Assembly: GCA_023443625.1 (NCBI GenBank)
Contig: JAEZTQ010000079.1
Span: 213,011-277,010 of the forward strand
DNA length: 64,000 nt
Source of the DNA: Bacillota bacterium
Lineage (GTDB): Bacteria; Bacillota_A; Clostridia; Lachnospirales; Lachnospiraceae
Direction of reading: 5' to 3'
Each line of letters starts with the position of its first letter. Position 1 is the stretch's first letter. This document shows, one piece after another, positions 44,631 to 53,790 of this stretch. The notes under the pieces were generated by a model, which was not told where the DNA came from, searched no databases, and worked only from the letters and a program-made list of their open reading frames with translations. Both the position numbers and the translations under genes were made by a program.

Positions 44631-45767
44631 ATGGTAGATATAACGGAAAGTAGAAAGAAAATAGATGAAGTTGACCAGAAAATAGTAGAGCTGTTTGAGA
44701 CGCGTATGAAGCTTGCGATGGATATCGCTGATTATAAAAGAAGTGTAGGAAAGCCAATCTTTGATGCTACAAGAGAAGAAGAAAAGTTAAGTACACTGAA
44801 AGCTTTAACGAAGGATGAATTCAATAAAAAAGCGATTGCCGATCTGTTCAAGCAGATTATGTCCATGAGCCGCAGATTACAGTATATGCTTTTAGATAGC
44901 ATGGAGAGTCTGGGGCTTGCCGAAATAGAGGCGATTACTACTGATAAAGGTACTAAGGTTGCTTTCTTTGGTGAAAGAGGTTCCTATACAGAGCAGGCAA
45001 TGCTAGAATATTTTAAAAATGGCGTTAACGGTCTTCCGATGGCTACCTTCAAGGAGGTTATGCAGGCAATTAAGGAAGGAACAGCAGAATATGGCGTACT
45101 TCCGATTGAAAATTCCTCAACCGGGACGCTTGCCGATATTTTTGATCTGCTGGCTGAATATGATAACTGTATCATCGGTGAACATTTAGTGAAAATCGAA
45201 CATAATCTATGGGGATTACCCGGAGCTTCCATTCCGGATATCAAAAAAGTATATTCCCATAGACAGGGTATCCTTCAGTGCTCGGAATTTTTGAAAGCCC
45301 ATCCTCAGATAGAACAAGTTGAATGGGGAAGTACTGCAGGCTGTGCCCGCCTCGTTCTTGAGGAAAAGGATCTGTCGCAGGCAGCCATAGCAAGTGCAAG
45401 AGCCGGAGAGTATCATGGACTCAGCTTATTGCAAAGTGGAATTCATAATGAAGAAAATAATACGACCAGATTTATTATCATATCAAATAAAAAGATGTTT
45501 TTAAGAGGAGCAAAGCGAACCAGTATCTGTTTTGCACTTCATCATAAAAGTGGTGCCTTGTATCATACGTTATCCCATTTTATCTATAATAATATCAATA
45601 TGACAAAGATAGAATCAAGGCCAATAGCCGGTAAAGCCTTCACCTACCGATTTTTTGTAGATATAGAGGGAGGTCTTGATGAGCCTGCGGTGAAGAATGC
45701 GCTGCACTGTATTACAGAAGAAGCTATTGAAATGAAAATTCTGGGTTGTTATATTCCGGTTTATTAA
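44631..45767 (+). CDS. pheA: Bifunctional chorismate mutase / prephenate dehydratase PheA
   Basis: This enzyme converts chorismate to prephenate and then to phenylpyruvate in phenylalanine synthesis. Residues 1-90 form an AroQ chorismate mutase (KIDEVDQKIVELFETRMKLA then DIADYKRSVGKPIFDATREE). The dehydratase domain begins VAFFGERGSYTEQAML near 107, has GVLPIENSSTGTLADIFDLL near 156 and the catalytic Thr in NNTTRFIIIS near 277. A C-terminal ACT domain (TSICFALHHKSGALYHTLSH, ESRPIAGKAFTYRFFVDIEG) gives feedback inhibition by phenylalanine. ATG 44631 follows GGAGG at five bases; ATG 44619 lies at the ribosome site. Size of 378 residues is usual. Confidence 0.95.
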   Translation: MVDITESRKKIDEVDQKIVELFETRMKLAMDIADYKRSVGKPIFDATREEEKLSTLKALTKDEFNKKAIADLFKQIMSMSRRLQYMLLDSMESLGLAEIEAITTDKGTKVAFFGERGSYTEQAMLEYFKNGVNGLPMATFKEVMQAIKEGTAEYGVLPIENSSTGTLADIFDLLAEYDNCIIGEHLVKIEHNLWGLPGASIPDIKKVYSHRQGILQCSEFLKAHPQIEQVEWGSTAGCARLVLEEKDLSQAAIASARAGEYHGLSLLQSGIHNEENNTTRFIIISNKKMFLRGAKRTSICFALHHKSGALYHTLSHFIYNNINMTKIESRPIAGKAFTYRFFVDIEGGLDEPAVKNALHCITEEAIEMKILGCYIPVY

Positions 45768-45912
45768 TAATTTGATTTCTTCAAAATTATTTCAAATTCT
45801 AATCACAAAGTGAACATAATTTAGGGGTAAACTATTCTTATCAAAAGGAGATAACAGATTTTAAAATCTGATAGAGATCATCTAGAGCACATTTTTGAAA
45901 GGAGAGTTTAAA

Positions 45913-47343
45913 ATGAACGAAGAATATAACAACAATCAATTTGGTGGGCCTTCAGGAAACAATGATTTAAATCCCAATGCAGAGAGCCAATCATATCAAG
46001 GAAATGAGCAGAATATTAGCAGCACTTATGGCGCAAACAGCTACAATACTTATAATTATTCAAATAGTGGGGATAGCCAGGCTAATTATCCAAGACCGGA
46101 TACGATTTATCCTACCCCTCAGGTGGTTAAAGAGAAAAAACCAAGGAAGAAGAGAGGAATACCAAAGTTTATCAAGCTTACTGCTGCGGCAGTTGTATTT
46201 GGTGTTATAGCAGGAGCAGCTTTTCAGGGTTATTATATGTTGACCAATACTGATTTAAATAAAACGGCTACGAATAACCAAAATCTCAATATAACTGAGG
46301 TGGCTCAGAATTCTGAAGATACAATTGCCCCGCCTGCTACATCTGCCAATGCTGTAGTTACCGATGTGTCAGATGTTGTAGACAGTGTAATGCCCTCCAT
46401 AGTAGCAATCAATGCCACTGGAATTGAATCAAGCTATGACTTTTTTGGACGTGAATTTAATCAACAGGTTAAAGGAAGTGGTTCTGGTATCATTATTGGT
46501 CAAAATGATCAGGAGTTATTGCTTGTAACGAATAATCATGTAATTGAAGGTGCTGCCACTGTAGAGATAGTTTTTGCAGATAAGTCAACCGCTTCTGCGG
46601 TAATTAAGGGTGCGGATGCTAACGCAGACCTTGCCGTGTTATCAGTAAAGATGAAGGATATATCAGAAAAGACTGCTTCTGCCATTAAGGTTGCAACACT
46701 TGGAGATTCAGACAAGGTAGAAGAAGGAGAGATGGCTATCGCCATCGGTAATGCACTAGGCTACGGACAGTCAGTAACAGTCGGTTATATCAGTGCTGTC
46801 AATAGGGAAGTACCAGTACTGGATAAGAAAATGGCACTCATTCAGACAGATGCAGCCATTAACCCGGGTAACAGCGGCGGTGCACTTTTGAATATTAAGG
46901 GGCAGGTAATTGGAATTAATACAGTTAAGTTTGCTAATGATAACGTAGAGGGTATGGGATATGCTATTCCGATATCAAGTGCTGTACCGATGATAAATGA
47001 ATTAATGAATCGTCAGACAGTAGCAGCCGGAGAGCAGGGCTTTTTGGGTATTGATGCAACCGCTGCACAGACTGTAACCGAAGAATTTGCAGAACGCTTT
47101 AATATGCCAATCGGTATCTATATCAATGATGTAATTAAGAATTCTCCCGCTGATAAAGCAGGACTCAAGCAGGGTAATATTATTGTTGGCCTAGATAATG
47201 TAACAATTAAATCGATCGATGATTTGGTTAATGTCTTAAGTTATAAGAAAGCTGGACAGGAAATTGAATTAAAAATCAAGGAAAAAGTGGGCGGCGAATA
47301 TAAGGATAAGACCCTGAAGGTAACACTTGGTAAGAGGAACTAA
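45913..47343 (+). CDS. HtrA/DegP-type membrane serine protease with PDZ domain
   Basis: This is a surface quality-control protease. The 476-residue protein has a cytoplasmic N-tail of about 80 residues rich in Asn, Tyr and Gln, a basic stretch EKKPRKKRGIPK, one membrane helix near residues 88-110, then a trypsin-like domain. The catalytic triad is visible: His in TNNHVIEGA near 208, Asp in DANADLAVLSV near 238 and Ser in INPGNSGGALLNI near 320. The PDZ domain lies near 375-470, with IYINDVIKNSPADKAGLKQG. ATG 45913 follows AAAGGAGAG. It stands alone, as is usual for HtrA in Firmicutes. CssRS-like regulators are not nearby. Confidence 0.92.
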   Translation: MNEEYNNNQFGGPSGNNDLNPNAESQSYQGNEQNISSTYGANSYNTYNYSNSGDSQANYPRPDTIYPTPQVVKEKKPRKKRGIPKFIKLTAAAVVFGVIAGAAFQGYYMLTNTDLNKTATNNQNLNITEVAQNSEDTIAPPATSANAVVTDVSDVVDSVMPSIVAINATGIESSYDFFGREFNQQVKGSGSGIIIGQNDQELLLVTNNHVIEGAATVEIVFADKSTASAVIKGADANADLAVLSVKMKDISEKTASAIKVATLGDSDKVEEGEMAIAIGNALGYGQSVTVGYISAVNREVPVLDKKMALIQTDAAINPGNSGGALLNIKGQVIGINTVKFANDNVEGMGYAIPISSAVPMINELMNRQTVAAGEQGFLGIDATAAQTVTEEFAERFNMPIGIYINDVIKNSPADKAGLKQGNIIVGLDNVTIKSIDDLVNVLSYKKAGQEIELKIKEKVGGEYKDKTLKVTLGKRN

Positions 47344-47514
47344 TCCAATAATTTTTGCATCTTAATTAAGAAGTTTCATAAGAACTTTGAGTAGTTTATT
47401 ACGAAAATTTGTACATTTGCAATCTACATTAAAGTAATACAAAAGTAATATATGCAAATTGATGCATTACATTTTAAATGGCCTTATCTCATTACAAATA
47501 ATTAGTTAAACGTC

Positions 47515-47556
47515 ACGCGCCGCCATAACAATTTTGTTTTGCGGCGCGTATTATTA
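47515..47556 (+). terminator. Terminator-like hairpin after the HtrA gene
   Basis: ACGCGCCGC (47515-47523) is fully complementary to GCGGCGCGT (47541-47549). The downstream sequence ATTATTA is only moderately T-rich. Its high GC content stands out in the AT-rich gap. Confidence 0.7.
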
Positions 47557-47602
47557 CATAAAGAGGATTCATTAAGCATACGAAGGATAAAGGAGGAGGA
47601 GA

Positions 47603-48631
47603 ATGAATATTAGTTACAGCTCTTCGCTATGGAATAAAGAAGGACAATTTTATGGCTTTGCACAAAAGACCGACTGGTTTTTTGAACACAAAGGAAAAAA
47701 GAGGTGTATTCCGTGTATCTATCGCTTTAGAGAAGGTATCGTATTTGATCTGCTTACCTTTCTTGATGAGGAAAAGGTAAGAATATATGTTGATAAATTC
47801 CGGGATAGGCAGAATAAACTTACAGAAAGTGAGATCAGAGCAGCAGAGAGGGAATCGCCCTTTAAGGGAGTAGAAATTAAGGATTTATTTTTGAATGACG
47901 TGAAAATGGAAGGAAATATTAGCTCAAGTTCAATAACGATAACACCCTTTATCGATAATAATGAAGAAACAGCAATTTCTTTAAAAAATAATTACCGCAA
48001 GCAGTTAGGTACTACCACCTGTTTTCTATGTCAGCGATACAAAGTTCCTTATTCTAAAAGTTTCTCTATGACAGAGAAGCTTTTAAGAAAATATCACATG
48101 AATAAAATACATTCAGTTAAAATTACAACGTTAAACACACAGGATCTTTATCCTGTTCACGCAGCAGTATTCATATCTGAGCAGGAAGTGGAGGCTGAAC
48201 TAAAATTCAAAAATCCGATTGATGAGTTGGAATATAAGTTGAAATTAAGAAAACTCGAGGAATTTGAAATACCAAGTCATAAACAACAGCCAATACTTTA
48301 TGTTACAAAAGGCCAGTATGGAATAGAGCCTCCACTCCCCCATAATCAGAAACTTAATTTTGACAGCAGCATCAAATTCCGACAGCAGTCAACGGATGAA
48401 ACAATATTAAGACATGCTGCCTCTGTAGGCATCATAGGCGGTTCAACTGGTCCATCAGCAATATTTATTCCCGATAAAAATAAGTCTACAGGAAGCGCGG
48501 TCGAGGATAAAATACCGGTTTATGGCTGTCTGTCAAGAGTAACTCAGACTAGACAAGAACAGACCGAGTTTTGTATACAGGGCGTCACTAAAACCATAAA
48601 AGACAGTATGACTTATGTATTTTATAAATAG
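47603..48631 (+). CDS. Conserved hypothetical protein
   Basis: I do not recognise a function for this 342-residue protein. It is predicted soluble, with no signal peptide or membrane helix. It starts NISYSSSLWNKEGQFYGFAQ and continues with KTDWFFEHKGKKRCIPCIYR, which reads like a conserved clostridial family of unknown role. Two short Cys pairs, CIPC near 36 and CFLC near 140, could bind a metal or form a disulfide. The C-terminal part has mixed beta character and a DKNKSTGSAVEDK loop. The start ATG 47603 has GGAGGAGG just upstream, so translation should be strong. It stands between the HtrA gene and a DUF3784 gene on the same strand. Confidence 0.75.
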   Translation: MNISYSSSLWNKEGQFYGFAQKTDWFFEHKGKKRCIPCIYRFREGIVFDLLTFLDEEKVRIYVDKFRDRQNKLTESEIRAAERESPFKGVEIKDLFLNDVKMEGNISSSSITITPFIDNNEETAISLKNNYRKQLGTTTCFLCQRYKVPYSKSFSMTEKLLRKYHMNKIHSVKITTLNTQDLYPVHAAVFISEQEVEAELKFKNPIDELEYKLKLRKLEEFEIPSHKQQPILYVTKGQYGIEPPLPHNQKLNFDSSIKFRQQSTDETILRHAASVGIIGGSTGPSAIFIPDKNKSTGSAVEDKIPVYGCLSRVTQTRQEQTEFCIQGVTKTIKDSMTYVFYK

Positions 48632-48736
48632 CAATCATTTTAAGTATCGTCGATTATAATATGCTTGAAATAGGTAACTTTGTTAGTTATTCTAATACTG
48701 TATTATTATTTTTATTGTAGGGAGTAGGGTGTCTAT

Positions 48737-49033
48737 ATGCTTGCAGCATACATTGTATTAATCATTTTTGCAGTAACTGGAATTATACTTTTAACAGGAA
48801 AAGGTAGTTGGCTGATTGCCGGATATAATACGGCTAATAAAGAAGATAAAGAAAAGTATGATGAGAAGAAATTATGTAGAAGCATGGGGATTATGTTATT
48901 ACTTATATCAGCAATTATAGTTGCTATGTGCATCATAAATACAGATGAATTTGCTATAACTATGATTATACCGATCGTACTAGTAATAGTACTGGGAATT
49001 ATATATATCAATAAGTTTTGTTATAAAAAGTGA
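48737..49033 (+). CDS. DUF3784 small membrane protein
   Basis: This 98-residue protein has three hydrophobic segments: residues 1-18, 52-70 and 76-92. The diagnostic part is GKGSWLIAGYNTANKEDKEK near residues 22-41, followed by YDEKKLCRSMGIMLLLISAI, which is the DUF3784 pattern widespread in Firmicutes. The role of the family is unknown. It has its own ribosome site (GGGAG upstream at 48720) and stands alone. No partner gene gives a hint. Confidence 0.85.
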   Translation: MLAAYIVLIIFAVTGIILLTGKGSWLIAGYNTANKEDKEKYDEKKLCRSMGIMLLLISAIIVAMCIINTDEFAITMIIPIVLVIVLGIIYINKFCYKK

Positions 49034-49134
49034 TTGGATAAAAGACAAGAAGTAAAATAATAAAATTAAGTACAGGCACATTCCGGAGGGTAACAGGATA
49101 TATTATAAAGAAATATTATCCTCTGGAGGGTATC

Positions 49135-50124
49135 ATGAAGAAACTCTTATGCGTACTAGCTGTAATTACCTTTCTGGCTTCCGCGCTTTCCGGCTGCAAA
49201 GGTAGTGGGGGGCTTACGGAAATAACACTGAATGAAGTAGCACATTCTATTTTTTATGCGCCGATGTATGTTGCTTTTGAAAAGGACTACTTTAAAGATG
49301 AAGGACTAAAGGTGAAACTGGTGAATGGGCTGGGGGCTGATAAGACGATGACAGCCGTACTTAGTGGAGATTGTGATATCGGTTTTATGGGAGCAGAAGC
49401 TACCATCTATGTGTATAATGAAGGAGCAGAAGATTATGTCGTTAATTTTGCTCAATTAACACAAAGAGCGGGAAATTTTCTGGTATCAAAGGATAGGAAG
49501 GAAGAATTCTCCTGGGATAATATAAGAGGAAAGACAGTGATTGGCGGTCGGGCTGGCGGTATGCCGGAGATGGTATTTGAATATATCTTAAAGAAAAATG
49601 GTATTAATCCTAAGACGGATCTGACAATCATACAGAATATTGACTTTGGATTAACCGCGCAGGCTTTCTCGTCTGGACAGGGGGATTATACCATTGAATT
49701 TGAACCAGCTGCAACTGGTTTGGAACTGGCAGAAAAAGGTAAGGTAGTAGCTTCTCTGGGTATAGAGAGCGGCAAAGTACCTTATACCGCTTTTTCGGCA
49801 AAGAAGAGCTATCTTGAGAAGCATCCGGAGATTATTCAGAGCTTTACGAATGCAATTCAGAAGGGACTAGAGTATGTAACGTCTCATACACCGGAGGAGA
49901 TTGCGAAGGTTATTAAGCCTCAATTTGCAGAGACGGATTATGATACTCTGGTTAAGATTGTAACACGTTATTATAATCAGGATACCTGGAAGGATAATCT
50001 TGTATTTGCAGAAGAAAGCCTTAACCTATTACAGGATATCCTTGACGAAGCGGGTGAGTTAACAGCCAGAGTGCCATATAAAGATATTGTAACAACTGAA
50101 TATGCGGATAAAGCAGTAAAATGA
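49135..50124 (+). CDS. ABC transporter substrate-binding lipoprotein, NMT1/THI5-like
   Basis: This 329-residue lipoprotein has the lipobox LSGC with Cys21. The mature part matches the NMT1/SsuA group that binds thiamine precursors, sulfonates, taurine or nitrate: TLNEVAHSIFYAPMYVAFEK near 32, LVNGLGADKTMTAVLSGDCD near 61, DIGFMGAEATIYVYNEGAED near 80 and GKTVIGGRAGGMPEMVFEYI near 129. The permease and ATPase genes that usually accompany it are missing, and the next gene is unrelated. It is a single gene ending at a hairpin terminator. The partner may lie elsewhere in the genome. A TPP riboswitch is in the same window but 13 kb away, so a thiamine link is only a suggestion. Confidence 0.85.
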   Translation: MKKLLCVLAVITFLASALSGCKGSGGLTEITLNEVAHSIFYAPMYVAFEKDYFKDEGLKVKLVNGLGADKTMTAVLSGDCDIGFMGAEATIYVYNEGAEDYVVNFAQLTQRAGNFLVSKDRKEEFSWDNIRGKTVIGGRAGGMPEMVFEYILKKNGINPKTDLTIIQNIDFGLTAQAFSSGQGDYTIEFEPAATGLELAEKGKVVASLGIESGKVPYTAFSAKKSYLEKHPEIIQSFTNAIQKGLEYVTSHTPEEIAKVIKPQFAETDYDTLVKIVTRYYNQDTWKDNLVFAEESLNLLQDILDEAGELTARVPYKDIVTTEYADKAVK

Positions 50125-50133
50125 TTTTGAACA

Positions 50134-50251
50134 TAGGATGTCAAAAGCCCATTTGAAAATTATATTCGTTGATTTGCTTAATATGTATTAGCAAAATTGT
50201 GAATGTGCAAATTGGCGAAGCTAGATTACTCGAAGGACATTTGACATCCTA
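50134..50251 (+). repeat. Family A palindromic repeat, complete copy
   Basis: TAGGATGTCAAAAG (50134-50147) and CATTTGACATCCTA (50238-50251) form terminal inverted repeats with few mismatches. The interior holds GTGCAAATTG and GATTACTCGAAGG, shared with the other copies. This is the most complete of the five copies in the window and serves as reference. Confidence 0.75.
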
Positions 50252-50280
50252 ATCATAGAAATAACAGTTTTTCTGATTGG

Positions 50281-50330
50281 AACTGCCGTAGCCTCTCAAC
50301 GAACTATGAGGTTAAGGCAGTTATTTCTTT
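50281..50330 (+). terminator. Terminator after the NMT1-like gene
   Basis: AACTGCC (50281-50287) pairs with GGCAGTT (50316-50322), with an inner CCTC/GAGG pairing, followed by ATTTCTTT. It lies beyond the family A repeat. The rest of the gap to 50595 shows no further gene. Confidence 0.75.
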
Positions 50331-50595
50331 GGCTTTCTTAACTTAAGAACTTTAACTTCTTTCAAAATTGATAAATTAAAGTAAGATGTCGTAATTTATG
50401 GATAGACGTTTTACCACTTATGTGAAAAAGGAAAGTGCGAAATCCTTGAAATGTGAAATAAATTAGTATATAGTTATGAGTAGAATTAATAGATCATGGA
50501 AGGATAATATTATTCCATTTTTAAAAGACAAATTTGAATTACTCTCAAGTGCAACAGGGTCTTAGCAATATAAAATTATTATGGAGGTTTCACAC

Positions 50596-52203
50596 ATGAG
50601 TCAGGAAATAAATAATGTAAAGAGCGCCATTATCAACGGTAAAACTGTATTAGGTATTGAACTTGGTTCAACCAGGATAAAAGCAGTATTGATAGGAGAA
50701 GATAATACACCAATCGCTTCAGGCAGCCACGATTGGGAAAATAGTTATATAAATAATATTTGGACTTATAGTCTTGAGGATGTCTGGAAGGGTGTTCAGG
50801 ACAGTTATCAAAAGCTTACGAAGGAGATAGAGCAGCAATATGGTGTAGCCGTGCAAACAATTGGAGCGATTGGTTTTAGCGGAATGATGCATGGATATAT
50901 GGTATTTGATCAGGAAGATCAGCTTTTAGTACCGTTTCGTACCTGGAGAAATAATATTACGGGACAAGCAAGCGAAGCTTTGACAGAACGCTTTCATTAC
51001 CATATACCGCAGAGATGGAGCATTGCGCATCTGTATCAAGCGGTGCTTAATCAAGAAGAACATATTACAGAAATCAGCTTTCTTACAACCTTAGCAGGTT
51101 ACATACATTGGAGATTGACAGGGCAAAAGGTTCTAGGTGTTGGTGAAGCATCGGGTGTATTTCCGATTGATATGAATACAAAGAATTATAATAAAACGAT
51201 GATAAATCAGTTTGATGAGCTTATTGACCCTAAAAATCTTTCATGGAAGCTCGAAGATATTTTGCCAAAGGTTTTATTAGCCGGAGAACATGCCGGTGTA
51301 CTTACAGAAGAAGGAGCTAAGCTTCTAGATGTTACAGGAACGCTGAAGCCTGGAATTCCGTTTTGTCCTCCGGAGGGCGATGCAGGAACCGGAATGGTTG
51401 CAACAAACAGTGTAGCAAAGCGTACCGGTAATGTTTCAGCAGGAACCTCTGTATTTGCAATGATCGTACTTGAGAAGGAATTAACAAAGGTATATCCTGA
51501 GATTGATCTTGTTACTACCCCTACCGGTAATCTGGTAGCTATGGCTCACTCCAATAACTGTACCTCGGATTTGAATGCATGGATTGGTATATTTGATGAA
51601 TTTGCAAAAGTAATGGGAATGGAAATAGATGTGAGTAAAATGTACGGAACCTTGTTTCACTTAGCACTCGAAGGTGATCCGGACTGCGGCGGTTTATTAT
51701 CCTATGGATATCTCTCCGGCGAGCATATTACGAATTTTGAAGAAGGCCGCCCATTATTTGTACGTTCCTCTGACAGTAAATTTAGTCTGGCGAATTTTAT
51801 GAGAACGCACCTATTTACCGCGTTGGGTGCATTAAAAATTGGCCTGGATATTCTTCTAAAACAAGAAGAGGTTAAATTAGATGAAATCTTAGGACATGGT
51901 GGATTGTTTAAGACTAAGGGTGTAGGACAGAAGATTATGGCGGCTGCAGTCAATGTTCCTGTATCAGTTATGGAAACAGCGGGAGAAGGCGGAGCATGGG
52001 GTATTGCACTACTCGCGTCCTATATGATTAGTAAAGAGAATAATCAATCCTTAGAAGATTATTTAAACCAGAAGGTATTTGCAGGAAAATTAGGCACAAA
52101 GATAGCGCCAGATCCAAAAGACGTTAGGGGCTTTGAAGATTTTATGAAGCGATACAGCAATGGACTTGCTGTTGAAAGAGCAGCAGTTGATTATTTGAAA
52201 TAG
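50596..52203 (+). CDS. FGGY-family carbohydrate kinase
   Basis: This sugar kinase of about 535 residues has the ASKHA fold: the phosphate 1 motif [17 protein letters not shown] near 23, [15 protein letters not shown] near 95, and the phosphate 2 and adenosine regions [15 protein letters not shown] near 282 and [20 protein letters not shown] near 435. The ending [14 protein letters not shown] is also typical. ATG 50596 follows GGAGG at eight bases. L-ribulokinase, xylulokinase and rhamnulokinase are the obvious relatives; the sequence does not decide, so no gene name is given. It is not in an operon with a sugar isomerase or transporter, which is unusual for this family. Confidence 0.87.
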   Translation: MSQEINNVKSAIINGKTVLGIELGSTRIKAVLIGEDNTPIASGSHDWENSYINNIWTYSLEDVWKGVQDSYQKLTKEIEQQYGVAVQTIGAIGFSGMMHGYMVFDQEDQLLVPFRTWRNNITGQASEALTERFHYHIPQRWSIAHLYQAVLNQEEHITEISFLTTLAGYIHWRLTGQKVLGVGEASGVFPIDMNTKNYNKTMINQFDELIDPKNLSWKLEDILPKVLLAGEHAGVLTEEGAKLLDVTGTLKPGIPFCPPEGDAGTGMVATNSVAKRTGNVSAGTSVFAMIVLEKELTKVYPEIDLVTTPTGNLVAMAHSNNCTSDLNAWIGIFDEFAKVMGMEIDVSKMYGTLFHLALEGDPDCGGLLSYGYLSGEHITNFEEGRPLFVRSSDSKFSLANFMRTHLFTALGALKIGLDILLKQEEVKLDEILGHGGLFKTKGVGQKIMAAAVNVPVSVMETAGEGGAWGIALLASYMISKENNQSLEDYLNQKVFAGKLGTKIAPDPKDVRGFEDFMKRYSNGLAVERAAVDYLK

Positions 52204-52217
52204 ACATAATTTATGAT

Positions 52218-52262
52218 AAATCCAGGGACTTTGCCTATCGGCGGCGTACCTGGATTTTTTTA
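52218..52262 (+). terminator. Terminator after the FGGY kinase gene
   Basis: AAATCCAGG (52218-52226) is fully complementary to CCTGGATTT (52249-52257), followed directly by TTTT. A strong Rho-independent terminator. The stretch 52263-52548 has no gene; TTGATA at 52443 with TTTATA at 52466 is a possible weak promoter for the sigma factor gene. Confidence 0.9.
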
Positions 52263-52548
52263 CTTTTTAGCAATATTGAATGATATATATTCATTGAACC
52301 TATCTCTATAGATTGAATATCAAGTAAAGTAGTAATGTGAAACCGCTTACTGATGATGTTATTTCTACATGTAGTAGATATGCTTTGAGCTTTTCAGAAC
52401 TTTATCTAAATTTTTATGGTAGAATTCAAAAGTATTATTATGTTGATAGCTTTTTTCAATAATATTTTATAAATTATGATAAAACTTAGATTCTGATGTC
52501 ACCTTTCCAGTAATTTATTCGTGTTAATTATGAAAGGAGTTGAAAAGG

Positions 52549-53001
52549 ATGGATATAGAAGCAGCGATTAACCAATATAGTAACATGCTATATAAAATAT
52601 GCTTTGTAATTATGGGAAATAAGAATGATGCTGAAGATGCGTTACAAGAAACCTTCTTCCGTTTCATCAGAAAACCTCCTGATATCAAAGATAAAGAGCA
52701 TGAGAAAGCCTGGTTAATTAAAGTAGCTACAAACATATGCCGGGATATGAAGCGTTTTCAAATTAGGCATACATATATGCAGTTAGAGGATATTGCAGAT
52801 TATCTGCAGGATAAAAAACAAAAAGCAATATTGGAAGAAGTGTTGTCACTCCCAAGAAAACAAAAGGAAGTTATCTATCTGCATTACATAGAAGGATATA
52901 AGATTAACGAATTAGCAAATATCCTTCGAGTATCAGAAAATGTAATTAAAAAGAGACTGCAACGCGGTCGTGTGCAATTAAAATTAATTTTGGAGGAGTA
53001 A
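52549..53001 (+). CDS. ECF-type RNA polymerase sigma factor
   Basis: This 150-residue sigma-70 family factor has region 2 with NKNDAEDALQETFFRFIRKP near residues 26-45 and KAWLIKVATNICRDMKR, and region 4 with LSLPRKQKEVIYLHYIEGYK near 103 followed by the helix-turn-helix INELANILRVSENVIKKRLQ. It lacks regions 1 and 3, as in ECF factors. The start ATG 52549 is preferred; AAAGGAG lies upstream. The next gene, 4 bases downstream, encodes a protein with one membrane helix and is the likely antisigma factor. The signal that releases the sigma factor is unknown. Confidence 0.9.
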   Translation: MDIEAAINQYSNMLYKICFVIMGNKNDAEDALQETFFRFIRKPPDIKDKEHEKAWLIKVATNICRDMKRFQIRHTYMQLEDIADYLQDKKQKAILEEVLSLPRKQKEVIYLHYIEGYKINELANILRVSENVIKKRLQRGRVQLKLILEE

Positions 53002-53005
53002 TGCT

Positions 53006-53623
53006 ATGAATTTATCGGAATTAGTAAAAACTGTAAATGAAATTGAAATTGATAATGATATGAAAAACGGTTTATTAAAGCAATGTCAATTAAACAGCTC
53101 TAAAAGAATTCATATTTCAAAGTATAAGGTCATCCCCATAGTCCTTGCATTAATTCTCATAACTACTATATCTGTACCTGCAATTGCTGCCGTGAGGCAA
53201 TCCTACCAACAAAGAATGGCAGCATTGAACCACGAACAATTAGAGCAGTATTATCAAGATATACAAAATTCACCCTTTGAATGCTTTATGTTCTCTAGAG
53301 AAAATACAGCCTCAGAGAATGAAAGACTGAAAGAATTCAGGAATAGGTATAAGGAAGAAGGCTTATTTCCAGAGAAAGATATATGGATTATTAATGATGA
53401 TAGTGATGTAAAGAAAAATGTACTTTGTTTCAATCGTCTTACGGGATATTTTCATCTTCCGGAGCGAGAGCTGACAGATGAAGAGGTACTTGAAATTGTA
53501 GATTTGTGGGCTAGGTATGATTATGCTCTGCTACAAATTAATATTGAGAAAGGGTATCTTAATCCTGATGGGACAACAAATCTCGAAAAATGTCCCCCAC
53601 CAGCATCCTCAACTACTAATTAA
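53006..53623 (+). CDS. Probable membrane antisigma factor
   Basis: This 205-residue protein is paired with the ECF sigma gene and probably holds it inactive. It has a cytoplasmic N-tail of about 45 residues without the HxxxCxxC zinc motif of common antisigma factors, one membrane helix (VIPIVLALILITTISVPAIA, near 46-65), and an extracytoplasmic part rich in Gln, Glu and Asn. REKNTASENERLKEF-like and ELTDEEVLEIVDLWARYDYA are notable segments but match no known domain. Translation follows GGAGGAG at the end of the sigma gene. The assignment rests on position and topology, not on domain similarity. Confidence 0.62.
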   Translation: MNLSELVKTVNEIEIDNDMKNGLLKQCQLNSSKRIHISKYKVIPIVLALILITTISVPAIAAVRQSYQQRMAALNHEQLEQYYQDIQNSPFECFMFSRENTASENERLKEFRNRYKEEGLFPEKDIWIINDDSDVKKNVLCFNRLTGYFHLPERELTDEEVLEIVDLWARYDYALLQINIEKGYLNPDGTTNLEKCPPPASSTTN

Positions 53624-53750
53624 TTTCGTTCTAATCAATCTTATCATGTAACGAAACAAGAGAATGAACTTAAAATATTAGAAATAGGTAAAACACATAA
53701 TATTGTTAAGCTAAGAATATCTTAAAATAATGAAAAGAAAAGTGTTTAAT

Positions 53751-53784
53751 AAGTGCCTGTTCATTGGAAATGAACAGGCACTTA
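53751..53784. terminator. Bidirectional terminator
   Basis: AAGTGCCTGTTCAT pairs with ATGAACAGGCACTT around a 5-6 base loop. It lies between the convergent antisigma and hydrolase genes; A-rich sequence before and after the stem suits both strands. Confidence 0.85.
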
Positions 53785-53790
53785 AATAGA

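Noticed and set aside
50596..52203. Naming the FGGY kinase as xylulokinase or L-ribulokinase
   Set aside because: The motifs show only the family; no isomerase or transporter gene nearby supports a choice.
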